A stretch of DNA of 64,000 bases, taken from Bacillus changyiensis. Lineage in GTDB: Bacteria > Bacillota > Bacilli > Bacillales > Bacillaceae. This document shows positions 18,172-29,042 of this stretch, piece after piece (position 1 is the stretch's first letter; every line of letters begins with the position of its first letter). The translations under genes and the position numbers were made by a program. The DNA lies in assembly GCF_027706145.1 (NCBI RefSeq), contig NZ_JAQFWW010000003.1, positions 1 through 64,000 of the forward strand, in the 5' to 3' direction. The notes below the pieces were generated by a model. It had not been told where the DNA came from, did not search any database, and saw nothing but the letters and a program-made list of their open reading frames with translations.

Positions 18172-20769
18172 ATGGGTGAATACTACCGTAAAACTTCAGA
18201 TGAAGTAATAAGTCTGTTAAAAGTAACAAGGGATGGAATAAGCTCTGATGAAGTGGATAAAAGAAGAGAACAGTACGGTTTTAATGAACTTGCGGAAACA
18301 AAGAAAAAGAGCACAATACAAGTTTTCTTAGAACAATTTAAAGATTTCCTTGTTATTATTTTAATCGTAGCCGCTTTCATATCGGCTTTCCTTGGAAAAA
18401 TCGAAAGTGCTATTGTGATTATGGGTGTTGTTATTTTAAACGCAATCCTTGGTACCATTCAGCATGTGAAAGCAGAGCAGTCTCTCAACAGTTTAAAAGC
18501 TTTATCATCTCCAAATGCGAAAGTATTTCGGAATGGACAGAAAATGGAAATTCCATCAAGAGAAGTGGTAGTAGGAGATATCCTTCATTTAGATGCTGGT
18601 GATTTCGTGCCGGCAGACGGCAGAATAATCGAGAATCACAGCTTACAGGTTAATGAAAGTTCTCTGACAGGTGAGTCTTTGGCGGTTGTTAAAGAAATAG
18701 AACCCATAACTGAAAAAGATGTATCATTAGGTGACAAAAAGAATATGGTCTTCTCTGGAAGTTTTGTAACCAATGGACGAGGTGTTGTAGTCGTAACCGA
18801 TATTGGAATGAAGACTGAAATCGGAAAAATAGCCAATTTATTAGAATCAGCAGAAGAAAAGAAAACCCCTCTTCAAGTCACATTAGATCATTTCGGAAAA
18901 AGATTAGCAGTGATTATCATCATGATTGCTCTCCTTATTTTTGGACTTGATATCTTTAGAGGGCGTGAGATTGTAGATTCCTTTATGTTTGCTGTTTCTC
19001 TTGCCGTAGCAGCGATTCCAGAAGCCTTAAGTTCGATCGTGACGATCGTTCTCGCATTTGGAACACAGAAAATGGCAAAGGAAAATGCCATTATGAGAAA
19101 ACTACATGCTGTTGAAAGCCTTGGCAGTATCTCAGTCATTTGTTCTGACAAAACTGGAACCTTGACACAAAACAAAATGACCGTGCAACAAGTATATGTC
19201 GATCAAACAGTCATTTCTCATGAGCAGCTAAACCAAGAAGATGCACTACATAAAAAACTTATTTTGATGGGATTGTTATGTAATGACTCTGTGACAGCAG
19301 ATCAAAAGGAAATTGGTGATCCAACAGAAATTGCCCTTGTTAATTTTGGTGAACAATATCAATTTGATGAGTTAGAAGTAAGAAAGCAATACCCTCGTTT
19401 AAAAGAGTTACCATTTGATTCTGACCGTAAGTTAATGAGTACAGTTCAGCAAATCGAAGGGAAATATCTTCTAATGACAAAAGGTGCTCTTGATGTACTT
19501 TTGTCACGGATGATCAAAATGGAGACATCGTCAGGGGTTGTTCCTTTTACAGAGGAACATAAAAAAGAAATTGAGAAAGTAAACGAGGATTTTTCAAAAA
19601 ATGGTTTACGTGTTTTAGGTTTTGCTTATAAAGAAGTGAATGAAGGACAAGCTGTTCATTTCGATGATGAGAGGGATTTAACATTTGTGGGACTGACAGC
19701 AATGATGGATCCACCAAGACCTGAATCAAAAGAGGCTGTAGAGAGTTGTATTTCAGCTAAAATTAAACCAGTCATGATTACAGGGGATCATAAGATAACA
19801 GCATCTGCAATTGCAAAACAAATTGGAATATTAAAGAGTGATACAGAAGCGATTGAAGGTATTGAATTAGAAAAAATGCCAGACGAAGAATTAAAAGGAA
19901 AGGTTGAACATATTTCTGTTTATGCTCGTGTATCACCAGAACATAAAATTCGAATTGTGAAAGCTTGGCAGGAAAAAGGAAATGTTGTGGCGATGACAGG
20001 GGATGGAGTCAATGATGGACCTGCTTTGAAGCAAGCTGATATTGGGATTGCCATGGGGATTACAGGGACAGAAGTAGCCAAAGATGCATCTGCAATGGTT
20101 TTAACTGATGATAACTTTTCAACAATCGTCAAAGCGATTTCGAATGGAAGAAGTATATACGCAAACATTAATAATGCGATTCGGTTTTTATTGGCGGGCA
20201 ACACAGCGGGTGTATTAGCGGTCTTATACGCTTCTCTGTTAGCATTGCCAGTGCCTTTTGCACCTGTTCATCTTCTGTTTATTAACTTATTAACAGATAG
20301 TTTACCGGCTATAGCGCTAGGGCTTGAGCCGCATAATCAAAACATTATGAAAGAAAAGCCAAGAGATATTAATCAACCTTTGTTAAACAAATCATTTGCT
20401 CTATTAGTCGGATTCGGTGGGCTGCTCATTGGGATATCTACATTAATTGCCTTTCACATTGGCTTGCAAACCGGTGACGAGATGGTGGCAAGCACAATGG
20501 CGTTTGCAACCTTATGTTTAGCAAGATTGTTTTATGGGTTTAATGCCAGATCAAAACAATCTATTTTTAAAATAGGTGTGTTCACAAATCAGTATCTATG
20601 GTTTTCTGTCATTATTGGCGTGATACTGCTGATGCTTGCTCTATTTGTTCCAGCTTTAAGAGGGATATTTGAGACCGCTGTATTATCTGGAACTCAATTA
20701 ACCTGGGTGATTGGATTAGCGTTAATTCCGTTAATCATCATTCAACTATACAAGCTTATAAAAAGGTAA
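18172..20769 (+). CDS. SERCA-type calcium-transporting P-type ATPase
   Basis: An 865-residue P-type ATPase of class IIA that pumps Ca2+ out of the cell. Seen: actuator TGES at ~165, TM4 AAIPEALSSIV (Pro283-Glu284), phosphorylation motif DKTGTLT (Asp326), hinge GDGVNDGPALK and TM6 NLLTDSLPAIALG. The TM6 Asn and Asp and the TM4 Glu correspond to SERCA calcium site II. The site-I glutamate of TM5 is replaced (AGNTAGV), as in the Listeria pump LMCA1, which moves one Ca2+ per ATP; the same is inferred. GVNDGPAL has Gly where most have Ala. AAGGAGGG precedes ATG. Ten membrane helices fit. It stands alone, with a strong terminator behind it. Confidence 0.9.
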   Translation: MGEYYRKTSDEVISLLKVTRDGISSDEVDKRREQYGFNELAETKKKSTIQVFLEQFKDFLVIILIVAAFISAFLGKIESAIVIMGVVILNAILGTIQHVKAEQSLNSLKALSSPNAKVFRNGQKMEIPSREVVVGDILHLDAGDFVPADGRIIENHSLQVNESSLTGESLAVVKEIEPITEKDVSLGDKKNMVFSGSFVTNGRGVVVVTDIGMKTEIGKIANLLESAEEKKTPLQVTLDHFGKRLAVIIIMIALLIFGLDIFRGREIVDSFMFAVSLAVAAIPEALSSIVTIVLAFGTQKMAKENAIMRKLHAVESLGSISVICSDKTGTLTQNKMTVQQVYVDQTVISHEQLNQEDALHKKLILMGLLCNDSVTADQKEIGDPTEIALVNFGEQYQFDELEVRKQYPRLKELPFDSDRKLMSTVQQIEGKYLLMTKGALDVLLSRMIKMETSSGVVPFTEEHKKEIEKVNEDFSKNGLRVLGFAYKEVNEGQAVHFDDERDLTFVGLTAMMDPPRPESKEAVESCISAKIKPVMITGDHKITASAIAKQIGILKSDTEAIEGIELEKMPDEELKGKVEHISVYARVSPEHKIRIVKAWQEKGNVVAMTGDGVNDGPALKQADIGIAMGITGTEVAKDASAMVLTDDNFSTIVKAISNGRSIYANINNAIRFLLAGNTAGVLAVLYASLLALPVPFAPVHLLFINLLTDSLPAIALGLEPHNQNIMKEKPRDINQPLLNKSFALLVGFGGLLIGISTLIAFHIGLQTGDEMVASTMAFATLCLARLFYGFNARSKQSIFKIGVFTNQYLWFSVIIGVILLMLALFVPALRGIFETAVLSGTQLTWVIGLALIPLIIIQLYKLIKR

Positions 20770-20770
20770 T

Positions 20771-20808
20771 AATAAAATCCGTGTTTATTTTCACGGATTT
20801 TATTAATG
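20771..20808 (+). terminator. Terminator of the Ca2+ ATPase gene
   Basis: AATAAAATCCGTG pairs perfectly with CACGGATTTTATT around an 8-nt loop. It starts one base after the stop codon. Confidence 0.85.
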
Positions 20809-20885
20809 ATCGGTTAAAAAATGAAATGGAATTTTACTAAACAAATGGTTATTGTTAAGAGACATAAGGTGAATTGTAGTTAATT

Positions 20886-20902
20886 TTAGTAAACATAACT
20901 TA
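20886..20902 (+). promoter_or_regulatory. Probable second operator of the LacI-type regulator
   Basis: TTAGTAAACATAACTTA matches the perfect palindrome at 20994-21010 at 15 of 17 positions. The centres are 108 bases apart, on both sides of the promoter, which suits repression by DNA looping. Confidence 0.55.
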
Positions 20903-20951
20903 AAAATAAGTAAAAAAACGCAATCTTACTTAGATGTTTTTTAAAATAAAG

Positions 20952-20980
20952 TTGAATGAAAGCGCTTTAAATGCTATAAT
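20952..20980 (+). promoter_or_regulatory. Promoter of the raffinose operon with cre in the spacer
   Basis: TTGAAT (20952-20957), 17-base spacer, TATAAT (20975-20980). The spacer holds TGAAAGCGCTTTAA (20957-20970), one base from a perfect cre palindrome, so CcpA should block polymerase directly when glucose is present. Confidence 0.8.
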
Positions 20981-20993
20981 CAATTTGTAAGTT

Positions 20994-22080
<1,087 letters not shown>

Positions 22081-22125
22081 TCTGAACGATTAAAAAACTT
22101 TCAAAATCATAGGAGAGTGGATACA

Positions 22126-23355
22126 TTGAAAAAAGTAGTCTTTTTATTATTGATCGTCATCCTTGCTTTCTCAAGTCTAACAGCATGTAAAAAAGACGAC
22201 GCTTCAAAAGACGGAAAGGTAGAAATTGAATTTTTCCAATACAAAACTGAAGCAAGAGGTACGTTTGATAAGCTCATTGCAAAATTTGAAAAAGAAAATC
22301 CAGAAATCCGTGTTGTCCAATCTAATCCACCTGATGCAATGACAGTATTAAAAACAAGAATTGCTAAACGGGATATGCCTGATGTTATTGGGATGGGGGC
22401 GGATGTAACACTAAAAGAGTTAGTTGATGCGAAAGCGCTTGCGGATATGTCAGATAGCCCTGCACTTGACGGTATACAGCCGGCTTATGTTCAGATGGTG
22501 AAAGATGTTTCTGGTGCGAAAGAAGTGTATGGCATACCATACGCAACAAATGCAGTAGGTGTCATTTATAACAAAAAGATGTTCAAAGAAATGGGGCTTA
22601 AAGTGCCTCAAACATGGGATGAATTGATTGCAACAGCAGAAAAAGTAAAAAAATCTGGAAAAATCCCATTCTATTTCACATTTAAAGATGCTTGGACAAC
22701 CCTTCCTTCTTATAATGTCCTAGCTGCAAATACGCAAGGGGAAGATTTTTTTGAAAAACTCCATGCAGGTAAAACATCATTTTCTAAAGGGCATAAAGAA
22801 GCTGCCAATAAATACTTGAAGTTGCTTGAATACGGCCACAAAAATCAAAATGGTAAAGCTTATAATGATGGGAACACAGCGTTTGCGAACGGTGAATCGG
22901 CCATGTACCTGCAAGGGATCTGGGCAATTCCTGAAATCAAAAAAGCAAACCCGAATATTGAACTTGGGGTTTTCCCATTCCCTGTCACAAACAAGCCGGG
23001 TGAATCAAAAGTCGTCTCAGGTGTTGATTTGCTTCTTGCAACTGCAACAACTACAGAACACCCTGAAGAAGCGAAAAAATTTATTGAATTTTTAACAACT
23101 GATAAAGTAGCAAAAGAGTATCTCGCTGAGCAAAATGCATTCTCAGCTAAACAGGGATTAGTACAGAAAGATCCTTCTGTTGAAGGATTGAAAGAAAGCT
23201 TTAAAAAAGGAGCGGTTGTTGATTTCCCTGACCATTATGTTCCATCAGCAGTCGGATTAGATAAACTGCTTCAAGAATTTGTGAAAAAACAAGATTCAAA
23301 TGCCTACCTGAAAAAAATAGATGCTGAATGGGAGAAAGTAGCCGACCGCAAATAA
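22126..23355 (+). CDS. msmE: Sugar-binding lipoprotein of an ABC importer (MsmE-like)
   Basis: A 409-residue extracellular solute-binding protein (family 1). A lipoprotein signal ends at SLTAC (Cys21), so the mature protein is lipid-anchored outside the membrane. The fold is the MalE/MsmE type. Start TTG 22126 is preferred: AGGAG lies 10 bases upstream, whereas GTG 22117 sits two bases behind it. Likely ligands are raffinose, melibiose or stachyose given the downstream alpha-galactosidase. A hairpin between this gene and msmF probably raises its share of message over the permeases. Confidence 0.85.
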   Translation: MKKVVFLLLIVILAFSSLTACKKDDASKDGKVEIEFFQYKTEARGTFDKLIAKFEKENPEIRVVQSNPPDAMTVLKTRIAKRDMPDVIGMGADVTLKELVDAKALADMSDSPALDGIQPAYVQMVKDVSGAKEVYGIPYATNAVGVIYNKKMFKEMGLKVPQTWDELIATAEKVKKSGKIPFYFTFKDAWTTLPSYNVLAANTQGEDFFEKLHAGKTSFSKGHKEAANKYLKLLEYGHKNQNGKAYNDGNTAFANGESAMYLQGIWAIPEIKKANPNIELGVFPFPVTNKPGESKVVSGVDLLLATATTTEHPEEAKKFIEFLTTDKVAKEYLAEQNAFSAKQGLVQKDPSVEGLKESFKKGAVVDFPDHYVPSAVGLDKLLQEFVKKQDSNAYLKKIDAEWEKVADRK

Positions 23356-23364
23356 CGATAATCT

Positions 23365-23400
23365 AACAGGAACCGTGAGGAACTGGTTCCTGTTATTTTT
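23365..23400 (+). terminator. Intercistronic hairpin msmE-msmF
   Basis: AACAGGAACC/GGTTCCTGTT with a 10-nt loop and a following ATTTTT. Such hairpins behind binding-protein genes act as partial terminators or RNA stabilisers. Confidence 0.75.
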
Positions 23401-23419
23401 AAAAAAGGAGATGACATAC

Positions 23420-24346
23420 ATGGCTCTGAAGCCTTTTTCAATAAGTGAGCCTGCTGATCCAGCCGCTGTAAAGAAAAAGCGTTTTAATAAAAAGAATATT
23501 TACTTCTATTTAATGACATTGCCGGCTGTTTTATTATTTGCTATATTCCATACGTTTCCGGCACTTCAGGGTGTGTACTATTCTTTTACAAACTGGGATG
23601 GTATTAGTTTTGCCTATGATTTTGTTGGGCTTAAAAACTACATGAACTTATTTAAAGATGCAAATATATTGAATTCTTACTGGTTTACGTTTAAGTTTGC
23701 GGTGCTGTCGACCATCTTAGTAAACGTTTTAAGTCTTGTCATTGCACTAGGGTTAAATGCCAAAATTAAAGGAAGAAATTTTTTCCGCGGTGTGTACTTT
23801 TTACCGAATGTTTTAGGTGTACTAATTGTTGGATATATTTTCAATTATATTTTTGCGAATGTAATTCCAAAAATGGGTGAAACGTTAAATATCGGATTTT
23901 TATCAGTTAACATCTTAGGAAGTGAAAGTACAGCGTGGCTCGGGATTGTCATTGTAACGGTCTGGCAGGCTTGCGCCTTTAGCGTTATTTTATATTTGGC
24001 CGGTCTTCAGACAGTGCCAGGTGAATTGTATGAAGCTTCAAGCCTTGATGGTGCTAACAAATGGCAAGAATTTTGGAAAATAACCTTTCCGATGATCGCT
24101 CCATTTTTCACGATAAACATGGTGTTGTCAATGAAAAACTTTTTAATGGTGTTTGATCAGGTACTTGCGCTGACAGGCGGTGGGCCAGGACGTGCAACTG
24201 AATCGATTTCTGTTTTAATTTATAAAGGCGGTTTTGGCGGTGAATTTGCATATCAATCTGCAAACTCAGTCATCTACTTTATTGTTATCCTTGTAATTTC
24301 AATCTTTCAAATTAAAGTGCTCCAAAAAAGGGAGATGGATATGTAA
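23420..24346 (+). CDS. msmF: ABC sugar importer permease (MsmF-like)
   Basis: A 308-residue inner-membrane permease with six helices. The EAA loop contacting the ATPase is visible as ELYEASSLDGANKWQEF. Start at ATG 23420, 9 bases after AAAGGAG; upstream in-frame codons run through the hairpin. The stop codon overlaps the msmG start by one base. It pairs with MsmG; the ATPase is not encoded here. Confidence 0.87.
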   Translation: MALKPFSISEPADPAAVKKKRFNKKNIYFYLMTLPAVLLFAIFHTFPALQGVYYSFTNWDGISFAYDFVGLKNYMNLFKDANILNSYWFTFKFAVLSTILVNVLSLVIALGLNAKIKGRNFFRGVYFLPNVLGVLIVGYIFNYIFANVIPKMGETLNIGFLSVNILGSESTAWLGIVIVTVWQACAFSVILYLAGLQTVPGELYEASSLDGANKWQEFWKITFPMIAPFFTINMVLSMKNFLMVFDQVLALTGGGPGRATESISVLIYKGGFGGEFAYQSANSVIYFIVILVISIFQIKVLQKREMDM

Positions 24347-25164
24347 TGATAAAGAAAACAAACTGGACAGCAACATCATTGATTGCTTTAGGATCATTAT
24401 TTATTTTGTTCCCTCTTTATATAGCGATTTCTATCGCCTTAAAAACACCGCAAGAACTTGCAAAGTCGCCTTTTTCACTACCGACAGGGCTTCATTTTGA
24501 AAACTTTGCAAAAGCGATAGAGGCAACTCACTTTTTTAATGCCTTTACAAACAGTGTGATCATTACCGTTGTGACCGTTGTCTTTACCATTCTAACAAAT
24601 TCGATGGTTGCATACGCAATTGCCCGTAACATGCATCGCCGCATCTTTAAAATTATGTATTATTATTTTGTTGCTGCACTATTTATTCCGTTTCCAATTA
24701 TTATGCTACCACTTGTCAAGCAAGTGTCACTGTTTGGGATGGACAATCCAGGTGGCTTGATTTTCTTGTATATCGTGTACGGAGCTGCCCTCAATATATT
24801 TATTTATGTCGGATATATACGTTCCATCCCACTGGAGCTGGAGGAAGCAGCAATAGTAGACGGGTGCAGTACATGGGGCGTATTTTGGAAGGTGATTTTT
24901 CCACTTCTAACACCAATTAATGCGACAATTGGAATTTTAACTTGCTTATGGGCATGGAACGATTTTCTTCTGCCGCTCATTATCTTAAGTGACCAGGCTG
25001 ATGCAACATTACCGCTTGTACAGTATATTTTCCAGTCTGAATTTGGTGCAGATTACAACTTGGCTTTTGCTTCTTATTTGTTAGCATTGTCTCCGATGGT
25101 CATTGTCTATATCTTTGCTCAAAAATGGATTATTGGCGGCGTTGTACGCGGTGCGATCAAGTAA
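24346..25164 (+). CDS. msmG: ABC sugar importer permease (MsmG-like)
   Basis: A 272-residue permease, six helices, with EAA loop ELEEAAIVDGCSTWGVFWK. Starts inside the msmF stop codon (TAATG), so it is translationally coupled. Together with MsmE and MsmF it forms an importer of the carbohydrate uptake CUT1 class. CUT1 importers of Bacillus commonly share the ATPase MsmX encoded elsewhere, and no ATPase gene lies in this operon. Confidence 0.87.
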   Translation: MIKKTNWTATSLIALGSLFILFPLYIAISIALKTPQELAKSPFSLPTGLHFENFAKAIEATHFFNAFTNSVIITVVTVVFTILTNSMVAYAIARNMHRRIFKIMYYYFVAALFIPFPIIMLPLVKQVSLFGMDNPGGLIFLYIVYGAALNIFIYVGYIRSIPLELEEAAIVDGCSTWGVFWKVIFPLLTPINATIGILTCLWAWNDFLLPLIILSDQADATLPLVQYIFQSEFGADYNLAFASYLLALSPMVIVYIFAQKWIIGGVVRGAIK

Positions 25165-25170
25165 TAAGTG

Positions 25171-25205
25171 AGCTGCCGAGGTCAGAGTGTCCCGGCAGCT
25201 TTTTA
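25171..25205 (+). terminator. Hairpin between msmG and the alpha-galactosidase gene
   Basis: AGCTGCCG/CGGCAGCT around a 14-nt loop followed by TTTTT. It would attenuate transcription into the two hydrolase genes. Confidence 0.75.
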
Positions 25206-25234
25206 AAAATAACCTATTGAAAGAAGAGGGAAAA

Positions 25235-27439
25235 ATGGGTATTGAATTCACAGCATCTACAAAAACATTTCATTTAAAAGCAGGAAACACAAGTTATGTC
25301 ATGCAGATTGTCAACGAGGGTTTCTTAGCTCATCTATACTGGGGTCGAAAAGTAAGCGGTTACCGTTTTGCCAATCACCTGCAGTTTAAGGATCGCGGAT
25401 TTTCCGGAAATCCGTATCCCTCTCAAGACCGTACCTTTTCTCTTGATACATTGCCACAGGAATTTCCTGTGTATGGAACGACTGATTATCGGGCGCCGAT
25501 TGTTCAGGTACAGCTTGAAAATGGGACAACAATTACGGATTTCCGCTATGATTCTCATCAGATCATCAGGGGAAAACCGGCTCTTGAGGGGCTTCCAGCG
25601 ACATATGTAGAGTCAAACGAAGAAGCATCTACATTAGAAATTGTGATGAAAGATTCACTTTCCAAAATGAAAGCGGTTCTTTCTTATACAGTCTTTGAAG
25701 GCCGCAATGTGATCACTCGTTCTGTTCGTTATATCAATGAGGGGACTAAATCTTTTCACCTACTACGTGCGCTGAGTACTAGTCTAGATTTCCGAGACGC
25801 TGATTTTGATTTTCTGCAACTGACCGGTGCTCATGAACGGGAACGCCACATTGAGCGCCAGCCATTACGTTCTGGTATACAGTCTGTTGAAAGTCGCCGC
25901 GGAGCCAGCAGCCATCAGTTTCATCCATTTATCGCGCTCCTTCGAAAAAACGCAGATGAGCAGAACGGTGATGTTTATGGTTTTAGCTTTGTATACAGTG
26001 GGAATTTTTTAGCACAGGCAGAAGTCGATCCATTTCAAAATACGCGTGTAACGATGGGGATCAATCCGTTTGATTTTGCCTGGAAACTTGAAGCAGGAGA
26101 ATCGTTTCAGGCGCCGGAAGTCGTTATGGTCTATTCTCATGAAGGTCTCGGCGGCATGTCAAGAACGTATCATGACCTGTACCGCACACGATTGGCGCGT
26201 GGTCAATTCCGTGATAAAGAAAGACCGATTTTAATTAATAACTGGGAAGCGACGTATTTTGATTTTAATACTGAAAAAATTGAAGCCATTGCCCAAGCTG
26301 GAAGTGAGCTGGGGATTGAATTATTTGTATTGGATGACGGTTGGTTTGGCAAACGGGACGATGATAAATCTTCGCTTGGTGATTGGTTTGTGAACAAGCT
26401 AAAATTGCCAAATGGTTTAGCAGATTTAGCAAACCGCGTGCAAAACATGGAAATGGAGTTCGGCCTTTGGTTTGAGCCAGAAATGGTATCGGTGAACAGT
26501 GATCTGTATCGTCAAAATCCCGATTGGTGCCTCCATGTGCCGAATGCAACCCGTTCAGAAGGTCGGAACCAGTTAATTCTGGATTTTTCGCGTGATGATG
26601 TATGTGAATACATTACAAAAGTAGTCTCAGACATTTTAGCCAGTGCTCCAATTACCTATGTCAAATGGGATATGAATCGCCATATGACTGAAATTGGTTC
26701 AGCTCTTTTGCCGGCTGACCGTCAAAGGGAAACTGCACACCGTTATATGTTGGGGCTCTATAAAGTGATGGAAAAGATCACCACTTCATTCCCGCATATT
26801 TTATTTGAAAGCTGCTCTGGTGGAGGCGGCCGGTTTGACCCAGGTATGCTTTATTACATGCCGCAAACATGGACAAGTGATAATACAGATGCCGTGTCAC
26901 GCTTAAAAATACAATATGGGACAAGCTTAATTTATCCAATCAGTTCAATTGGTGCCCATGTCTCTGCTGTTCCAAATCACCAAGTAAACCGAATAACATC
27001 CCTTAAAATGCGCGGAGATGTAGCTTCCTCAGGCAACTTTGGTTATGAGCTCGACCTTACCAAGTTGACAGAAGAGGAAAAAGAAGGAGTGAAACAGCAG
27101 GTGGCCGATTATAAAAAGGTCCGTTCACTTGTGCAATTTGGCGACTTTTACCGTCTGCTTAGCCCATTCGAAGGCAATGAAACAGCTTGGCTGTTTGTGA
27201 ATAAAGAAAAAACCGAGGTGTTGGTCTCCTACTTCCGTGTACTGAATGAACCAAATGCTCCATTCCGTTCGTTTACACTTGCCGGACTTCATCCCGAAAA
27301 AAATTATCATATAGAAGAAACCGGCGAGGTCGTTGGAGGAGATGAATTGATGTATGCAGGTCTTGCTATTCCGGCAAGTTTAAGCGGTGATTTCCAAAGT
27401 CTTGTATGGCATTTAAAAGAGGTAAAAGCAGGTGAATAA
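25235..27439 (+). CDS. Alpha-galactosidase, GH36 family
   Basis: A 734-residue cytoplasmic retaining alpha-galactosidase that releases galactose from melibiose, raffinose and stachyose. It has the GH36 layout: N-terminal beta-supersandwich (~1-325), TIM barrel (~326-650), C-terminal beta domain. Visible motifs are LDDGWFGKRDDD, GLWFEPEM, KWDMNRHM with the nucleophile Asp479, CSGGGGRFD and SDNTDA with the acid/base Asp549. These numbers sit one above those of the Geobacillus AgaA/AgaN enzymes (478/548). B. subtilis itself has an unrelated GH4 enzyme (MelA) for this task. Start ATG 25235 follows AGAGGG. The last 8 bases overlap the next gene. No signal peptide. Confidence 0.92.
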   Translation: MGIEFTASTKTFHLKAGNTSYVMQIVNEGFLAHLYWGRKVSGYRFANHLQFKDRGFSGNPYPSQDRTFSLDTLPQEFPVYGTTDYRAPIVQVQLENGTTITDFRYDSHQIIRGKPALEGLPATYVESNEEASTLEIVMKDSLSKMKAVLSYTVFEGRNVITRSVRYINEGTKSFHLLRALSTSLDFRDADFDFLQLTGAHERERHIERQPLRSGIQSVESRRGASSHQFHPFIALLRKNADEQNGDVYGFSFVYSGNFLAQAEVDPFQNTRVTMGINPFDFAWKLEAGESFQAPEVVMVYSHEGLGGMSRTYHDLYRTRLARGQFRDKERPILINNWEATYFDFNTEKIEAIAQAGSELGIELFVLDDGWFGKRDDDKSSLGDWFVNKLKLPNGLADLANRVQNMEMEFGLWFEPEMVSVNSDLYRQNPDWCLHVPNATRSEGRNQLILDFSRDDVCEYITKVVSDILASAPITYVKWDMNRHMTEIGSALLPADRQRETAHRYMLGLYKVMEKITTSFPHILFESCSGGGGRFDPGMLYYMPQTWTSDNTDAVSRLKIQYGTSLIYPISSIGAHVSAVPNHQVNRITSLKMRGDVASSGNFGYELDLTKLTEEEKEGVKQQVADYKKVRSLVQFGDFYRLLSPFEGNETAWLFVNKEKTEVLVSYFRVLNEPNAPFRSFTLAGLHPEKNYHIEETGEVVGGDELMYAGLAIPASLSGDFQSLVWHLKEVKAGE

Positions 27440-28892
27440 AGTGCTAGAACAAAACCACGAATTATATGGGCGGGACATCGAAAAAGCTGCAAACAGTTGT
27501 TATCGTCTTGGATATCATATTATGGCTCCAGCCCGTTGGATAAACGACCCCAATGGATTGATCCACTGGAACGGTGAATATCATGTTTTTTATCAGCATC
27601 ATCCATTTGACGTAAAGCCTGGCTCTATACACTGGGGCCATATGAAGAGCAAGGATTTGGTTCATTGGGAGCACTTGCCGATCGCAATTGCTCCAGATAA
27701 ACCATATGACAAAAGTGGCTGTTTTTCCGGAAGTGCTGTCGACAATAATGGCGTGCTGACACTGATTTATACCGGACATGTGAATGATGACGGCGTTATG
27801 ACAGAAACACAGTGTATGGCTGAAAGTAGAGACGGTATTCACTTTACGAAGCATCCACAAAATCCGGTTATTGCAATCCCGCCGAAGGGCGCTTCTCATG
27901 ATTTTCGTGACCCAAAAGTGTGGAAACATCGTGGTAAGTGGTATATGGTTGTTGGCAGCCAGAAAAATAAACTTGGCAATATTCATTTATATGAATCAGA
28001 CGATTTGCTTTCTTGGAGAGATCGTGGTGCCATCGTGAAAAGTGATGGAAGGCTTGGTTTTATGCTTGAATGTCCAGATTTTTTTGAACTGGAAGGCAGG
28101 CATGTACTAGTGTTTTCACCACAGGGTATTGAACCTGAAGGAGATCATTATCAAAATTTATATCAAACAGGAACGCTCATTGGAAATTTTGATTACGAAT
28201 CAGCTCATTTCAACCACGGTGAATTTACCGAACTGGACAGAGGATTTGATTTTTACGCAGCCCAGACATTTAAAGATGGTAAAGGCAGGCGTATTCTCTA
28301 TGGGTGGATGAACATGTGGGAAGCGGAGATGCCAGAACAGGCACAAGGCTGGGCAGGAGCGCTTACCATACCGCGTGAACTGACGTTTCATTCATCAGGA
28401 CAATTACTCATGAAACCAGTAGAAGAATTACAAATGCTCCGCCATGAAAAATTAATGGCAGAATCAATGACTGTTTCAGGTGTAAAAAAACTGAGCTTTG
28501 CGGGTGACCGGCTTGAAATAATTGCGGAATTTGCCAAAAAAACATCTTCATCATTTGGCTTAAATGTTCGCTGCTCAGAAGATGGACAGGAAAAAACCGT
28601 ACTTCGCTTTGACGCAACAGAAGGAAAAATAGTTGTAGACCGAAATCAAGCTGGTGAAGGAGAAGGCGGAATTCGAAAAGCAAAAATGAGCAGTCTTGAT
28701 ACCATTAAACTGCAAATTTTTATTGACCGATCATCTGTGGAACTGTTTGTGAATGATGGAGAAACAGTCATGACAAGCCGAATTTATCCGAAAGCTGGCA
28801 GTAATGGTGTTGAAGTATTTGCAGAAGGTGGAGAAGCAGACTTGCTTACTTTGCAGGCTTGGTCATTAAAGGATATTTGGAACAGTAAATAA
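27432..28892 (+). CDS. Sucrose/sucrose-6-phosphate hydrolase, GH32
   Basis: A 486-residue intracellular GH32 beta-fructosidase. The three GH32 landmarks are present: WINDPNG with nucleophile Asp39, FRDPKVW with the transition-state Asp (~159) and ECPDFF with acid/base Glu213. A five-bladed propeller (~1-330) is followed by a C-terminal beta-sandwich. In this operon it would hydrolyse the sucrose left after alpha-galactosidase acts on raffinose; no PTS gene is near, so unphosphorylated sucrose is the likelier substrate. GTG 27432 and GTG 27441 are both possible starts. It overlaps the alpha-galactosidase gene by 8 bases, so co-translation is likely. Confidence 0.9.
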   Translation: MNKVLEQNHELYGRDIEKAANSCYRLGYHIMAPARWINDPNGLIHWNGEYHVFYQHHPFDVKPGSIHWGHMKSKDLVHWEHLPIAIAPDKPYDKSGCFSGSAVDNNGVLTLIYTGHVNDDGVMTETQCMAESRDGIHFTKHPQNPVIAIPPKGASHDFRDPKVWKHRGKWYMVVGSQKNKLGNIHLYESDDLLSWRDRGAIVKSDGRLGFMLECPDFFELEGRHVLVFSPQGIEPEGDHYQNLYQTGTLIGNFDYESAHFNHGEFTELDRGFDFYAAQTFKDGKGRRILYGWMNMWEAEMPEQAQGWAGALTIPRELTFHSSGQLLMKPVEELQMLRHEKLMAESMTVSGVKKLSFAGDRLEIIAEFAKKTSSSFGLNVRCSEDGQEKTVLRFDATEGKIVVDRNQAGEGEGGIRKAKMSSLDTIKLQIFIDRSSVELFVNDGETVMTSRIYPKAGSNGVEVFAEGGEADLLTLQAWSLKDIWNSK

Positions 28893-28898
28893 TAAAAC

Positions 28899-28942
28899 GA
28901 AGCAGTCAGGCTTGTACCAGCCTGGTTGCTTCTTCGGTTTTG
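28899..28942 (+). terminator. Terminator of the raffinose operon
   Basis: GAAGCAGTCAGGCT/AGCCTGGTTGCTTC with two wobble pairs, then T-rich sequence. It begins 6 bases after the last stop codon. Confidence 0.8.
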
Positions 28943-29042
28943 GGCGAAAGGGTCATCAAAAAATCATGTCAAAAGAAAACATTTCAGTTATAATGCAAGA
29001 AAGGTAGCAAAGTCTTTATGTGTGAAAGAAGGATATATCATC

